Shown here piece after piece: positions 34,147-44,200 of a DNA stretch of 47,323 nucleotides (within the stretch, counting starts at the first letter, position 1; each line of letters opens with the position of its first letter). Where the stretch lies: contig NZ_CALKTC010000082.1 of the NCBI RefSeq assembly GCF_937996225.1, positions 1 to 47,323 of the forward strand, written 5' to 3'. The translations under genes were made by a program, and so were the position numbers. A model generated the notes under the pieces. That model was not told the origin of the DNA. It saw nothing but the letters and a program-made list of their open reading frames with translations, and did not search any database. The DNA is from an uncultured Campylobacter sp. (GTDB taxonomy: Bacteria; Campylobacterota; Campylobacteria; Campylobacterales; Campylobacteraceae).

Positions 34147-34794
34147 CTACTCAAAAATCGCGCGATACCAAGGTGAGCGCGGTTTGATGACGTCGGTACC
34201 GTTTAATGGGGATTCTTCGATGCGCTGCTCGTAAATTTTGGCAGAACTTTCGCGGTCGGTGCGCTGGTAAAGGTCTTTGATGTCGATATTTAGCTGATGC
34301 TCGGCAAGCCTTAGCTTCGTTAGCATCGTCTCAAGTAGCGGACGATACTCGCTCTGCGGGTATTCAGCTATAAATTTTCTAATTTCGTCGATGCTGTTTA
34401 GCATTAGTTTTTGGTTGCGATTTGGGCGGCTAAAGGAGTCGAAATTTGCTCTGATCTTTAGAAATCTCGCGTATTCGATCTTTTGCGTCGTGCCGTAGAG
34501 GCGGATGTATTCGTCTAGGTATTTGTTTGCTTTCTCGTAGTTTTCGTCCTCCACAAAAGCCCACGCCATAATGAGTGTCATCTCCTCAAGCAGCGGAGAG
34601 GCGATATGCTCGCTCGAAAAGCTAGTGTAATGCTTCTCGGCATCCTCCATGCTGGCGTTATTGATATCTTCTAAAATTTTAGAATACCACGCTTCGGGGC
34701 TTAGATTAAAAAGCTCGCCGTCGCCTTTGCCACTGCAGCCGCCGATAAAAGCGACAAATAGGGCGTAAAATAGAATTTTGTTTAGATTTGTCAT
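34147..34794 (-). CDS. bamD: Outer membrane assembly lipoprotein BamD
   Basis: 215 residues. Lipoprotein signal with lipobox FIGGC, Cys20 as the expected lipid site. The rest is helical with TPR-like repeats (YEKANKYLDEYIRLY, then a YPQSEYRPLLETML segment), as in BamD/YfiO, the essential partner of BamA in inserting beta-barrel proteins. ATG 34794 follows AAGGA. lon follows after eight bases; the bamD-lon pairing is common in Campylobacter and relatives. Confidence 0.9.
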   Translation of the reverse strand: MTNLNKILFYALFVAFIGGCSGKGDGELFNLSPEAWYSKILEDINNASMEDAEKHYTSFSSEHIASPLLEEMTLIMAWAFVEDENYEKANKYLDEYIRLYGTTQKIEYARFLKIRANFDSFSRPNRNQKLMLNSIDEIRKFIAEYPQSEYRPLLETMLTKLRLAEHQLNIDIKDLYQRTDRESSAKIYEQRIEESPLNGTDVIKPRSPWYRAIFE

Positions 34795-34976
34795 AAAGAA
34801 ATCCTTGGAATTTATTTAGCTTGTAATTTTATAGTCTTAGGGTAAATGCAAGCTTAAATTCCGCGTTCAAATTTAAAAATGAAATTTCTTTAAAATTTTT
34901 TATGCGTTCGGGCTTAAAAATCTTTGTAAACCAAAAAAATTTACGCGATAAATTCTAAATTTAAGTTTAACAATAG

Positions 34977-34982
34977 TATAAT
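34977..34982 (+). promoter_or_regulatory. Probable -10 box of the pseudopilin operon
   Basis: AGTATAATTAGCGCC, perfect TATAAT followed by GCGCC, 67 bases before the first pseudopilin start, with TTTAAGTTTAA upstream as in typical Campylobacter promoters. Confidence 0.55.
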
Positions 34983-35048
34983 TAGCGCCGATAACGCAGA
35001 GTAAGTTTGCGTTTCCGTAATTTCAAAATTTTAAAGAAAGGATGTAAG

Positions 35049-35795
35049 ATGAAAAAAGGTTTTACTCTAATCGAGCTGATCTTTACCATCGTGATTTTGG
35101 CGATCACGACGATGGCGATCCCGCGTATCGTCGCGCAAACCACCGAGCTAAACGCCCTCGCGATCAAAGAGGAGCTCGTATATAACGCCAAAGCTTTAAT
35201 GTCTCGCGTATCTAAGGCGCAATGGGATAGTGCGTATGCTAATGATGCTACATGCGGAGGCGATGCGAGCTGCATGGATAGAATTTTGACCGTAACTCCA
35301 GGCGTAGATGATTCGGGCAATAGTACCAAGGAAGTTAGACCGGGGATTTTGCCGGAAGCTAGTCAGCGTGGAATCAGCTCCCAAACTCCGGCTACAAAAA
35401 AGCAATTTGGTAGAAATGGAATTTCTTTTGGTGGCGGTCGTTATAACGATATCGACGATTTCGACCAGTTCACGACCGATATAACAGTCGGTAATTTGGT
35501 GGGCTCTAGCAGTAGAGGTGATTTTATCCTCAATACTAGGATTAATGTCGATGTAGATTATGTAGCAGAGCCTTTTAGCGCGGCGGAATATGCTTCCGGT
35601 ACCGATATAAGTGGTGTTCTTAGCGATCAACCATCTAATGGCGCCGTTACCAATATCAAGATGGTTAGGGTTGCTGCTACGGATCTAAACGACGCCGTAG
35701 CGAGAGACGGTGCTGCTAAATCAGTTGTTTTAAAGGCATTTTTATCTAATATCGGCGTCGGCGTTCAGACAACCGTCACTAGACTACATAACTAA
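35049..35795 (+). CDS. Type II secretion / type IV pilus-like minor pseudopilin
   Basis: 248 residues from the ATG at 35049 (AAGGATG upstream); a frame start at 35007 would put extra residues before the leader and is rejected. Prepilin leader MKKG followed by FTLIELIFTIVILAITTMAI: cleavage after Gly4, Glu at position +5, then the N-terminal helix. The rest is a globular domain with DATCGGDASC (possible disulfide) and no known fold recognised. Expected to be processed by a prepilin peptidase and join an inner-membrane pseudopilus. First of three consecutive pseudopilin genes. Confidence 0.88.
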   Translation: MKKGFTLIELIFTIVILAITTMAIPRIVAQTTELNALAIKEELVYNAKALMSRVSKAQWDSAYANDATCGGDASCMDRILTVTPGVDDSGNSTKEVRPGILPEASQRGISSQTPATKKQFGRNGISFGGGRYNDIDDFDQFTTDITVGNLVGSSSRGDFILNTRINVDVDYVAEPFSAAEYASGTDISGVLSDQPSNGAVTNIKMVRVAATDLNDAVARDGAAKSVVLKAFLSNIGVGVQTTVTRLHN

Positions 35796-35807
35796 TAGGA
35801 GCGCGAG

Positions 35808-36872
35808 ATGAAAAGAGGCTTTACCCTTATAGAGCTTGTGTTTGTTATCGTAGTGCTAGGGATCATCTCGATGTTTGGCGCTGATCTATACACCAAGATC
35901 TATAAATCTTACGTGCATGTACGTGCGGTAAATCAGCTGGAAGCCAGAACGCAAAATGCAATGATGCTGATCACAAATCGCTTAGAAGATAGAATAAAAA
36001 GCTCTACCATAGGCAGAGATCTTGCCGTAAATGATTTTGTGCCGATTAGCGATCTTACCGATCCGAGATTTGATATATTAGAGTGGATCGGACAAAGTGT
36101 AGAGACGAGAAATATAAATCAGAGAAATCCTGGCTGGAGCGGCTTTATGTCAATGTCTCAACTCCGAGATAGCACATGGAAAGCGGATGCAGATAAAGGA
36201 GATGCCGGCTATATCGCAGATACTAGGGCTGCGTTTAATATGGTATCCTTGGGTAGTAATTTTCCGCAAGTAGCTAGGATAGTTGGAAATTTAAGGGCTA
36301 CGACATATAATAGACCTTCTACTAACACCCAAGTTGCTGTTATTTTTAGGGTCGTTACTAACGATGCTTCGCCTACTAGCGTAGGCATAGGCTTCGGTTA
36401 CGATAGGGCTGTTCGGGCAGACGGTAGAAACCGCGTGCTAATCGCCGTAGGCACTCCTAGTGATGCGGGTAGCGGTAGTATGGAAGGTGAAACTATCACT
36501 ATCAATCAATATCCGTTCAATCCAAACAACGCTAACTCTCAGGAATTTTCTGAGCAGTATTATATAGCTCATAGTGCCTATGCGATCGTCCCCGCTAATG
36601 TCGTAACTTATACGAAAGACAATGCGGGAAATTTGAGTAAGAATTTTGATCTAGTATTGAGGTATAACTATCGTCCATGGAGCACTGTTGCAAATGATGC
36701 GCACTCATATAACACTGCTAGCAGCTCGTTACTAGCAGAGGATGTGAGCTTATTTAGGTTTAAGGACGATAATGGCGCCGTTGCGCTTAAACTATGTATG
36801 AGGGATGACGGCAGAAATTTTGATCCTGCAGAGCTGGATCTAAACGTTTGTAAAGCACAGGTGGTGTACTAA
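35808..36872 (+). CDS. Second minor pseudopilin (larger, GspJ/PulJ-like size)
   Basis: 354 residues. Leader MKRG then FTLIELVFVIVVLGIISM: cleavage after Gly4 and Glu at +5. Begins 12 bases after the previous gene, with GGAGCG as ribosome site, and its stop overlaps the next start by one base. The large C-terminal domain, with two closely spaced cysteines near the end (LCMRDD... DLNVCKAQVVY), is not recognised. Being the biggest of the three, it could be the J-type tip subunit; this is by analogy only. Confidence 0.85.
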   Translation: MKRGFTLIELVFVIVVLGIISMFGADLYTKIYKSYVHVRAVNQLEARTQNAMMLITNRLEDRIKSSTIGRDLAVNDFVPISDLTDPRFDILEWIGQSVETRNINQRNPGWSGFMSMSQLRDSTWKADADKGDAGYIADTRAAFNMVSLGSNFPQVARIVGNLRATTYNRPSTNTQVAVIFRVVTNDASPTSVGIGFGYDRAVRADGRNRVLIAVGTPSDAGSGSMEGETITINQYPFNPNNANSQEFSEQYYIAHSAYAIVPANVVTYTKDNAGNLSKNFDLVLRYNYRPWSTVANDAHSYNTASSSLLAEDVSLFRFKDDNGAVALKLCMRDDGRNFDPAELDLNVCKAQVVY

Positions 36873-37405
36873 TGAAAACTATGCAAAAAGGTTTTGCTCT
36901 AGTAGCGGCCATATTTTTTATCATCATTGTAGCAACTACGGCGATTACGGCACTATCTATAGCATCTATGACGGCTCGCGATGTCAATAATATCCAAGGC
37001 AGAGAGCAGGCGCTACTACTAGCTCAGAGTGCTACGGAGCTAGCCGTTCTTGCTATGCAAAAGCATCAGTATCTAACTACCCCGCTTAAGGCAGGAGGTG
37101 CTACTGCTGCGACTAATCCTACATTAAATACGATTACTCTTGAGTATCCGTCAAATGATCCGGCTCAAAAGATGTTTGATATCACCGTGACATTCGGATA
37201 TTTCGATAGACAGCTGGGTGCGCCCGGCAATCATACCGTCGCTTATAGTAATTTTGGGCAAGGCTCGTCCGAAACACTTGCAAATGGTAGTGTGGGCAGA
37301 ATTCTAAGCCATGCTGCGCTTGTAGATGTGGTAGTAAAATCTAATGTAGCGGTTATGGGAAGGCCACAGATCACATATCATAGGCGTACTATTCAAAAAC
37401 CATAA
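36872..37405 (+). CDS. Third minor pseudopilin, lacking Glu+5 (PilX/GspK-like)
   Basis: 177 residues. Leader MKTMQKG followed by FALVAAIFFIIIVATTAI. Position +5 after the presumed cleavage is Ala, not Glu; loss of this Glu is typical of the GspK tip pseudopilin. The body is short for GspK (about 300). Next come helix residues with REQALLLAQSATELAVLAM, as in the PilX/GspK N-terminal region. Start overlaps the stop of the previous gene (TAATG), so it is translationally coupled. With the other two it would form a tip complex for a type II secretion-like or competence machine; the main ATPase and platform genes are not in the window. Confidence 0.82.
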   Translation: MKTMQKGFALVAAIFFIIIVATTAITALSIASMTARDVNNIQGREQALLLAQSATELAVLAMQKHQYLTTPLKAGGATAATNPTLNTITLEYPSNDPAQKMFDITVTFGYFDRQLGAPGNHTVAYSNFGQGSSETLANGSVGRILSHAALVDVVVKSNVAVMGRPQITYHRRTIQKP

Positions 37406-37420
37406 TGCAAAGGAGAGACG

Positions 37421-37963
37421 ATGAATTTAAATATCGTAGGTAAGCAGTTTGAGCTAACGGAAGCTATTAAAAATTATGTCGAAAACGCATTTGAGACGCT
37501 AGAAAAATATAATCTCGACATCATCTCGGGGCGTTGTGTAATTTCTGCCGACGAGAAGCAAGGCAAAAAAGGTTTTGTAGTGGATTTTTCATTAAATTTA
37601 GCGCATCAAGACACTATCGTCGTGCGCCAAAAAGATAAGGATCTCTATGCCGCCGTCGATCTCATCGTAGAGCGCGCCTCAAAAGTGCTTCGCAGATACC
37701 ACGATAAGGTAAATTCTCACAAAAATCGCGACGAAATGAAACAAAACGCCGTAGATAATGCGGTCGGTGCCAATAAGCCAAATTTAAACGATGAAGTTGA
37801 TGAGATCGTCCCTACCGAGCTGGATCTATATAAGCCGCTAGAGATCGATGAGGCGCTAAATAAGCTTAAAGAAAGTACCGATCAGTTCTTGGTATTTAAC
37901 GATATGGATGCTAAGATGCGTGTGCTTTATAAGCGTAAAGATGGTAAATTCGGCTTATTTTAG
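37421..37963 (+). CDS. hpf: Long-form ribosome hibernation promoting factor
   Basis: 180 residues: N-terminal RaiA/HPF domain (about 1-100, starting MNLNIVGKQFELTEAIKNYV) and a C-terminal dimerisation domain (LDLYKPLEIDEALNKL... DMDAKMRVLYKRKDGKFGL), the layout that joins 70S ribosomes into inactive 100S dimers in stationary phase. Starts 15 bases after the last pseudopilin with AAAGGAGAG, so it belongs to that transcript by spacing; the functional link is not obvious. Stop TAG at 37961-37963 abuts the 8-bp repeat. Confidence 0.93.
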   Translation: MNLNIVGKQFELTEAIKNYVENAFETLEKYNLDIISGRCVISADEKQGKKGFVVDFSLNLAHQDTIVVRQKDKDLYAAVDLIVERASKVLRRYHDKVNSHKNRDEMKQNAVDNAVGANKPNLNDEVDEIVPTELDLYKPLEIDEALNKLKESTDQFLVFNDMDAKMRVLYKRKDGKFGLF

Positions 37964-38017
37964 AATTTTAGAATTTTAGAATTTTAGAATTTTAGAATTT
38001 TAGAATTTTAGAATTTT
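37962..38017. repeat. 8-bp tandem repeat, seven copies
   Basis: Unit AGAATTTT repeated seven times without a mismatch, starting at the hpf stop codon and ending just before a terminator hairpin. Number of copies is likely to vary by slippage; it is outside the coding regions. Confidence 0.95.
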
Positions 38018-38018
38018 T

Positions 38019-38041
38019 AAGGCGCGGAATTCTCGCGCCTT
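38019..38041 (+). terminator. Rho-independent-type terminator after hpf
   Basis: AAGGCGCG (38019-38026) / CGCGCCTT (38034-38041), loop GAATTCT, followed by TTACTTT. Ends the pseudopilin-hpf transcript, so the giant gene must have its own promoter. Confidence 0.75.
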
Positions 38042-38202
38042 TACTTTAATTGTTTGAGAGTTGTTGTTTATTTGTTATTATATTATTTTTAATGTAGCCC
38101 AAGATAAACAAAATCGCATTTTATAAAATCTTTCTTTTAGGAAATCTTTAAAATTTATTTATATTTGTTCCATATCCATATAAAATTTAAGCAAAAAAAA
38201 TG

Positions 38203-38208
38203 TAAAAT
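38203..38208 (+). promoter_or_regulatory. Probable -10 box of the giant secreted protein gene
   Basis: TGTAAAATAGTAGC, 40 bases before the start and preceded by TTTAAGCAAAAAAAA. TAAAAT is one mismatch from TATAAT. Confidence 0.4.
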
Positions 38209-38247
38209 AGTAGCTAAAAATTATGTTATTGACCGGAGGGTAGTATC

Positions 38248-41200
38248 ATGAAAGTTAAGAGTTTTAGCTTTGCGCCCATTTTGGCGCTGTTGTTTTGTTT
38301 CGCGACGGGAGTATTCGCAGATGATGTTAGGTCGAACGTGAAGATAAATTCTGCTACCCCAATGAGCAACGAGTATCGTGACGATGGCGTGCTGGACGGA
38401 AAGAAAGGCAGAAGTGGTTGGGATTGGCACGGAGATCAGGGTTTGTATAATTTCACCACTATAAAAAATCGGTCTGACGAATTAAACCAAAAGCCGATAG
38501 TTAGATTCGGCGGTGCGGGCACATACGTCTTTGGAGACTACGCCGTGACCGGAAAGCCGGTGATTAGTTTAAGCTGGCCTTCTGCTACAGGCCGTGATTA
38601 CATGTGGGGAGCAAAAGGCACATACATTAAAGATGACGGCGACGGACAGTTTTATTTGAATAGTTCAAAAGCTGTTTTGAGGCTTCCTAAGGGCGTGACT
38701 AAAGACGATATAGTCTATGCGAGACTTTATTGGCAGGGAAATATATTCAGCACGACTGATTTTGACAGCGAAGCAGAATACAACAGCAAAGACGGAAAAA
38801 AATTGACCGGTTTTGCTAAGGGGTATACACGGGTGAAATTTAAAATGAAAAGCTCGAAAGGTAAAGCTAGCATAATAGAAGATGTTTATAGAGATAGATG
38901 CGAAGGAACGGCTGCTTGGAACTTTTTGGCAAAATCTCACAAGCCCTTACGTTTGCGTTTAAAATATGGCTGCACTAAAGATATTACCGATCTAGTCAAG
39001 CAATATTTTAAAGATTATTCCGACAGCATTGAATTTACTGTAGGAAACGTAAAAACGAGTGATGGTGAGGATCAAAGCGGTGCAGATTTTACCAATGGAG
39101 AGTTCAACAGCGTTCGTCTTGGGCCGTACGGCGGATGGGGAATAATCGTAGTATATGATAAAACCGCCCCGTCCAGAAGGGCTTTGCTAGATAATTTACA
39201 ATCTAACGATAGCGTAACGGGTCAAAAAATGACTTATAAAGAGGCCGTAGAATATAAAAATAAATATTTTAAACCAAAAAACGTAACTATTTACGGCGAT
39301 TATTTTGTCCTCACCCCTTGGGATCATGGATATACGCCTATAAACATTAACGCTACCATCAATGGATTTTATACACCTAGAAGTGGGTCCGTAAGTGCAA
39401 AGCTAGGGTTTTTAGGGTTTGGTGGCGAGAGAAAAATGACCTCCGACGAGTATTTTAAAGTTCAACACAAAGGAACCGCACAAATGGATTCGCTATACGG
39501 ATCCGGTGTGGTTAATCAACGGTTAGCTAACGATCGCGCTAATATATACGACGGCTCTGTCGCTTTACTTATAAATGATAACGGCACCTATAAGTATAGC
39601 TATCCATACGGCACTGGTTATTTAGGTGGATTTGATCTGGACGAATTCGATATCGGTTCAAAGATGAAGAATGCGCAATCTAGTCTAAACATCTCTTTGG
39701 GTGCGGCGTTTGAAAATCTCAACGGAGGTCAAGCCGATCAAAACTTCATAAGTATGATTGCTATTTCCGCCGATTTGTATGTCCCTCAAATGTGCTATCA
39801 GTATGAAGTCTATAACGCCTCTAACTGGGTTAAATTCTTTGATAATGATGGTAACCGAAGAAGCGAAGAGGATGTAAAAAAACTACATGAACCTCCTGAG
39901 CAGATCAAAAACCCGGTAGTTGCGGGTGAAAATATCTATTATAGAATGAAATTTGAAAATAGATTGAATGGCGGCGATAGCGAAGATGCAGCAGGTGCGG
40001 TAGTATCGATCGACTTTGGTCAAGCCGGCGCTACCTATACCAAAGATAGCGCTACTATAAATAACGAGCTAGTCGTAAATGATCCTATCACTACCACTAC
40101 AAATACCATACCTGCGGCGGCAGCCGATGAACTAGTCTATTTACGCGATGGTCAAAAGGGTGCATACGAGACTATGAAAGACGTCATAAAAGGTGGCACT
40201 CCAAACGTTACGAAGGCTATTTATAAAGATAGGCAGTTTACTACACTTGATGGTAATATATTGAAATTTTATATAGGTCAAGGCGCGGGAGACTTAACTC
40301 CTTCTTCAACACCGGGCGGTAGTCCTGTACCTGTAGGCGGATTAATGCAGCCAGGTAAAGCGGCGTATGGTGAGTTTAACGCCACCGTCAATACGGGCGC
40401 AACCATATTGCAGGCTCCTGCCGTGACACTAAGTTATAAGATGAGTTTAGATATAGGCGGCGGTCAGCGAGTCTTCATAGAGATGGATAGCGCTTCTGAA
40501 CTTGAATTATGCGATGTGACAAAGGTTTCTAAAAGCGTTAATATCCTACCTTTAAGCGGTTTGCAGGTAGTCAATAAGAATTTTAGTAAAAATGACGACG
40601 ATGATAGACTATATACTCAAATCTCCGATAAGCCTTTTGATGCGAAACTTATCTTTAGACCGGATTATGAAAGCCAATATTGTAAGTCTTATGACGATAA
40701 AACTGGTAAATGCGAGGAGTATATTGATGCGGCTGCAAATTCCAAATACTTTAAAAGGGATCCTCTTACGGGCAAGCTTGTATATATCGGTAGCGAGGCT
40801 AGAAAGCTTGAAAAATTTGATTTGAGTGGTAAATTGTATTTATCCGTTGTCAGGGCGAGAAATGCCGCTACTACCTCGGATAAAGTTGCCGATAGCGATA
40901 AGGGGAATAGCGCAGTTTACTCATGCCGATCCGTAACAGACTCTTTAAAAATTCCATTTAAACTAAATGGCGATGCTTATTCCATAGATAAGAAAGTGGA
41001 TTTTAAAGACAAGTCTATTTTAGAGCTAAATAATATAAAAATAGGAGACGCGTATCAGGGTCTTACGTTTATGCTTAGCTATCGTCCGGACGAGCAAGCT
41101 ACCTCAAGATCTGATTTAGATCAGTATATAAAAAATAAAGATTTAAATAATAGCGATCCTAAGGCTTATTATTTAGAGCTTAAGAAATGGGAGCTTAAGA

Positions 41201-44200
41201 AGCAATACGGGTATTGTGAAGCCAATGAAGATTTTGATTGGTGCAATAAAAGTCTGACTGCGGAACAAAAGAAGGATATCTGGGATAATATCATACAAAA
41301 GAAGCTAGACGAGCTTAAAAATAGTATAGATACGGCTAGCGATGAGTTTGGTATTAAAATGTCAAAAGACGGCTCGTTCCACATATGCGGTAGCGATAAC
41401 TTCGTGCTTCGCCCTGCATATTTTAATGTAGATACAGAAGCGCTGAAGAATTCGGGCAAGTATAGCAAGATCGTAGACACTACCGCTAGCGGCGATATAA
41501 CTAAAAAAGGCGTTAGTACCGATGTTTATAATCCTACCGAACTTCGCGTGGGTGGTGACTATGAGCAGAACGCAGATATCTTGGCTCATGTAATATCGGC
41601 CAGAAGCTATAGTGACAACGGCGTACCTAACTACACAGCAGAAATCGGTGGCGATCTTGGCAATCAACGTTATCATCTGCGTAAAAGTTATGGTGCAGAT
41701 TCCGACGATACTCAAGATATATCAACTAAGATTCGCGGTATTCAAACCTACTTGCGTCCGTTTATATCTAATGAATGCGCGGCTAATGTCTCTACTCAAT
41801 CCTATTATGTAGATAGAAAGAACGCTTCCACTACATTAAAACGTGGTGTTAAAGAAGATAGTTGTTATGGCGGTACCGCAGTGGAATATTCCGGTGCTAA
41901 ATACAATGCCGAAACAGGCAAATATGAGATTGATCCGGAAGCTATCAAAAAAGGCTCTTTTGGCAAGAGCGATGATGTCTCGTGCGTATTAAATGGTACA
42001 AGCTCAAAATTCGACGCATCGTATAGAAGAGTATGGGATAAAAATGCCGTAAGCTTATGGGCGAATTTTAACGCTAGAAATATCGTAGAAGCAGGAGGCG
42101 TTGCGAAATTTGATAGCAAAGGTCATGTTCAAGGTGCATATCTGATGACCCAGTCCAGAAAAGATCCGGAAGCTAAAGATAAAAGCTATGCCGTTATCTA
42201 TACCGAAACCATAGGTAAAGATGCCGATAAAATTTTTAACTACTATAATGTCGGCGATGTACTCGTAAACATCTATGATAATTCGTGGACGGATGCTTAT
42301 TCCGATCAGACATACTCTAAAAAGTGGAAGAGCGCTAAATGCATTATCAATTCATCTAGCAATACTCCGGACGCTAAAGGCATGGTAGGTTGCGACGTAG
42401 GCATGAGAATTGCTGCTAACAAAGATAAAGCTATAAACGACAATATTGTATTGCGTTATAAGCCGGATCGTATCAGAGTGTCGCTCGTAAGCCTTGATAA
42501 TGGTATAACAACCGGCGTAGGCGATAATAATATCACGGGTGGAACATCTGCGTATACATATTTCAATGCTCCGGATATTGAGAATAATGTAGTAATATAT
42601 GGTAGTGATAACTCTACGCAAAATTTAGCGGTGACGCATCAGATAAGTCAGCTAGCTAAGCTTAAGGTTAATGCCGTAGCGTATCTATCTGACAAAGTTT
42701 ATAAGGATGTCATTGCTACGCTTTATGACGGATATAAGCAAGATGTTGGCGGCACTCCTCAAGCCGTGTGCGGATTTTCGAGCGATCTTGATTTTGCGCT
42801 AAATTTTGGATTTGATTGCGCTAGCAATAGTGCCGACGGACGTTGCTCCACAGCTATCGCTCGCAGAACCGGCGGAGCTACAAATTACGTGCCATATCCT
42901 AATAGACCTACCGTTGTCTACAATATCCCTGGTGGTACACAGTTTTTTGCTAAGAATTCTAACGAGTGCCTAGGCTCTACGGGATATGATAGCAGATGCT
43001 ATACGTATAACGCAAGGACCTTAAGCTCAACTGTTACCGGAGGTTGGGAGGAAGCTGCTTCCGCTGCTGATACGGGCTACGGCTTGCCTATACCGCTTGG
43101 AATAGCGCTTAATTATTATTCCGACGCTTCATTAATAGGCGGACTTATTAATAGACCAAAAGGCGGCACAGGAATTAATTACGATTCTAAGTCAACGGAT
43201 TTCAGGATTTTAGCACAAGGATTTAGAGAGGGGCAGACCCCTGGTTCAACTGTATATTTTAATTTCGCTAGGATGCATAAAACCCCTAGCACTCCGGTGC
43301 TTATCTACGCTAGTGACTTTAATATCGGAAATGGCACGATTAGTATCGCCGAAAATTTTTGGCCGTCAAAATTTGATAAATCATACAATGCTATCTCAGA
43401 TACAACTTCGGAGCAATATAAGAAAGATGATATAAAGCTATCTCATGAGAGCTTCGATGACTTTGTTACTAGGAAAGTAGAAGAGACGACGGGAGTTAAA
43501 AATGCGAGCGTAGCAGACAAGGCTGCTTATATTGTCGCCGCTAATTCCAATACCAAAACTTACGCGACCGGTACGACCGTTACGGATTTTAGTGACAATA
43601 TAGGCACTTATGCGCTATTTGTCTACGGTACGTCATATGACAAGAGCCTGGGATCTAGAGTGTATCAAGCCACTACCAGAACCGGGGTAACCGTACCTAT
43701 TTATACGCAGATCTATTGCGGCAGAACCGATAGGTGCGCGAATATGCCTGCTCCTAGCGCAGAACTTGCTTATGAAGCCCCTAACTCGAATATATTTACC
43801 GTGCTAGCGGCTCAAGATCGTAGCCTAACTGATTTTACGAAGTTCGTAGTAAATACTAGGGCTACCCTAAATAATATAGGAGCAGAATTCGTAAGCGCTT
43901 ATACTAGCTTTACACCTACTGGCGTAACTGTTCGCAGGGGTAATGTAGTAAGCGGCGGTAAGGAAGATATAGCTATCCAGGCTACCGTACCAGGTCAGGC
44001 TAGGATACGTATTGAAACTAACCCATGGCTTATCCATACGCCTGCTGGAAATCAGAGAACTATGTTTACCGTACCTCCTACTACTGGAGCTTACTCTAGC
44101 AGGTTCCCTGGTGTGCCACAGTATTTCAATCCTCTTACTGTAAACGTAAGAGCTGTTAGTCCTACAGTCTGGGGCGGCGAGGGTCAAGTCAAGTCCGGTA

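Noticed and set aside
34982..35329. 115-residue minus-strand frame over the first pseudopilin
   Set aside because: Antisense to a clear prepilin leader on the plus strand.
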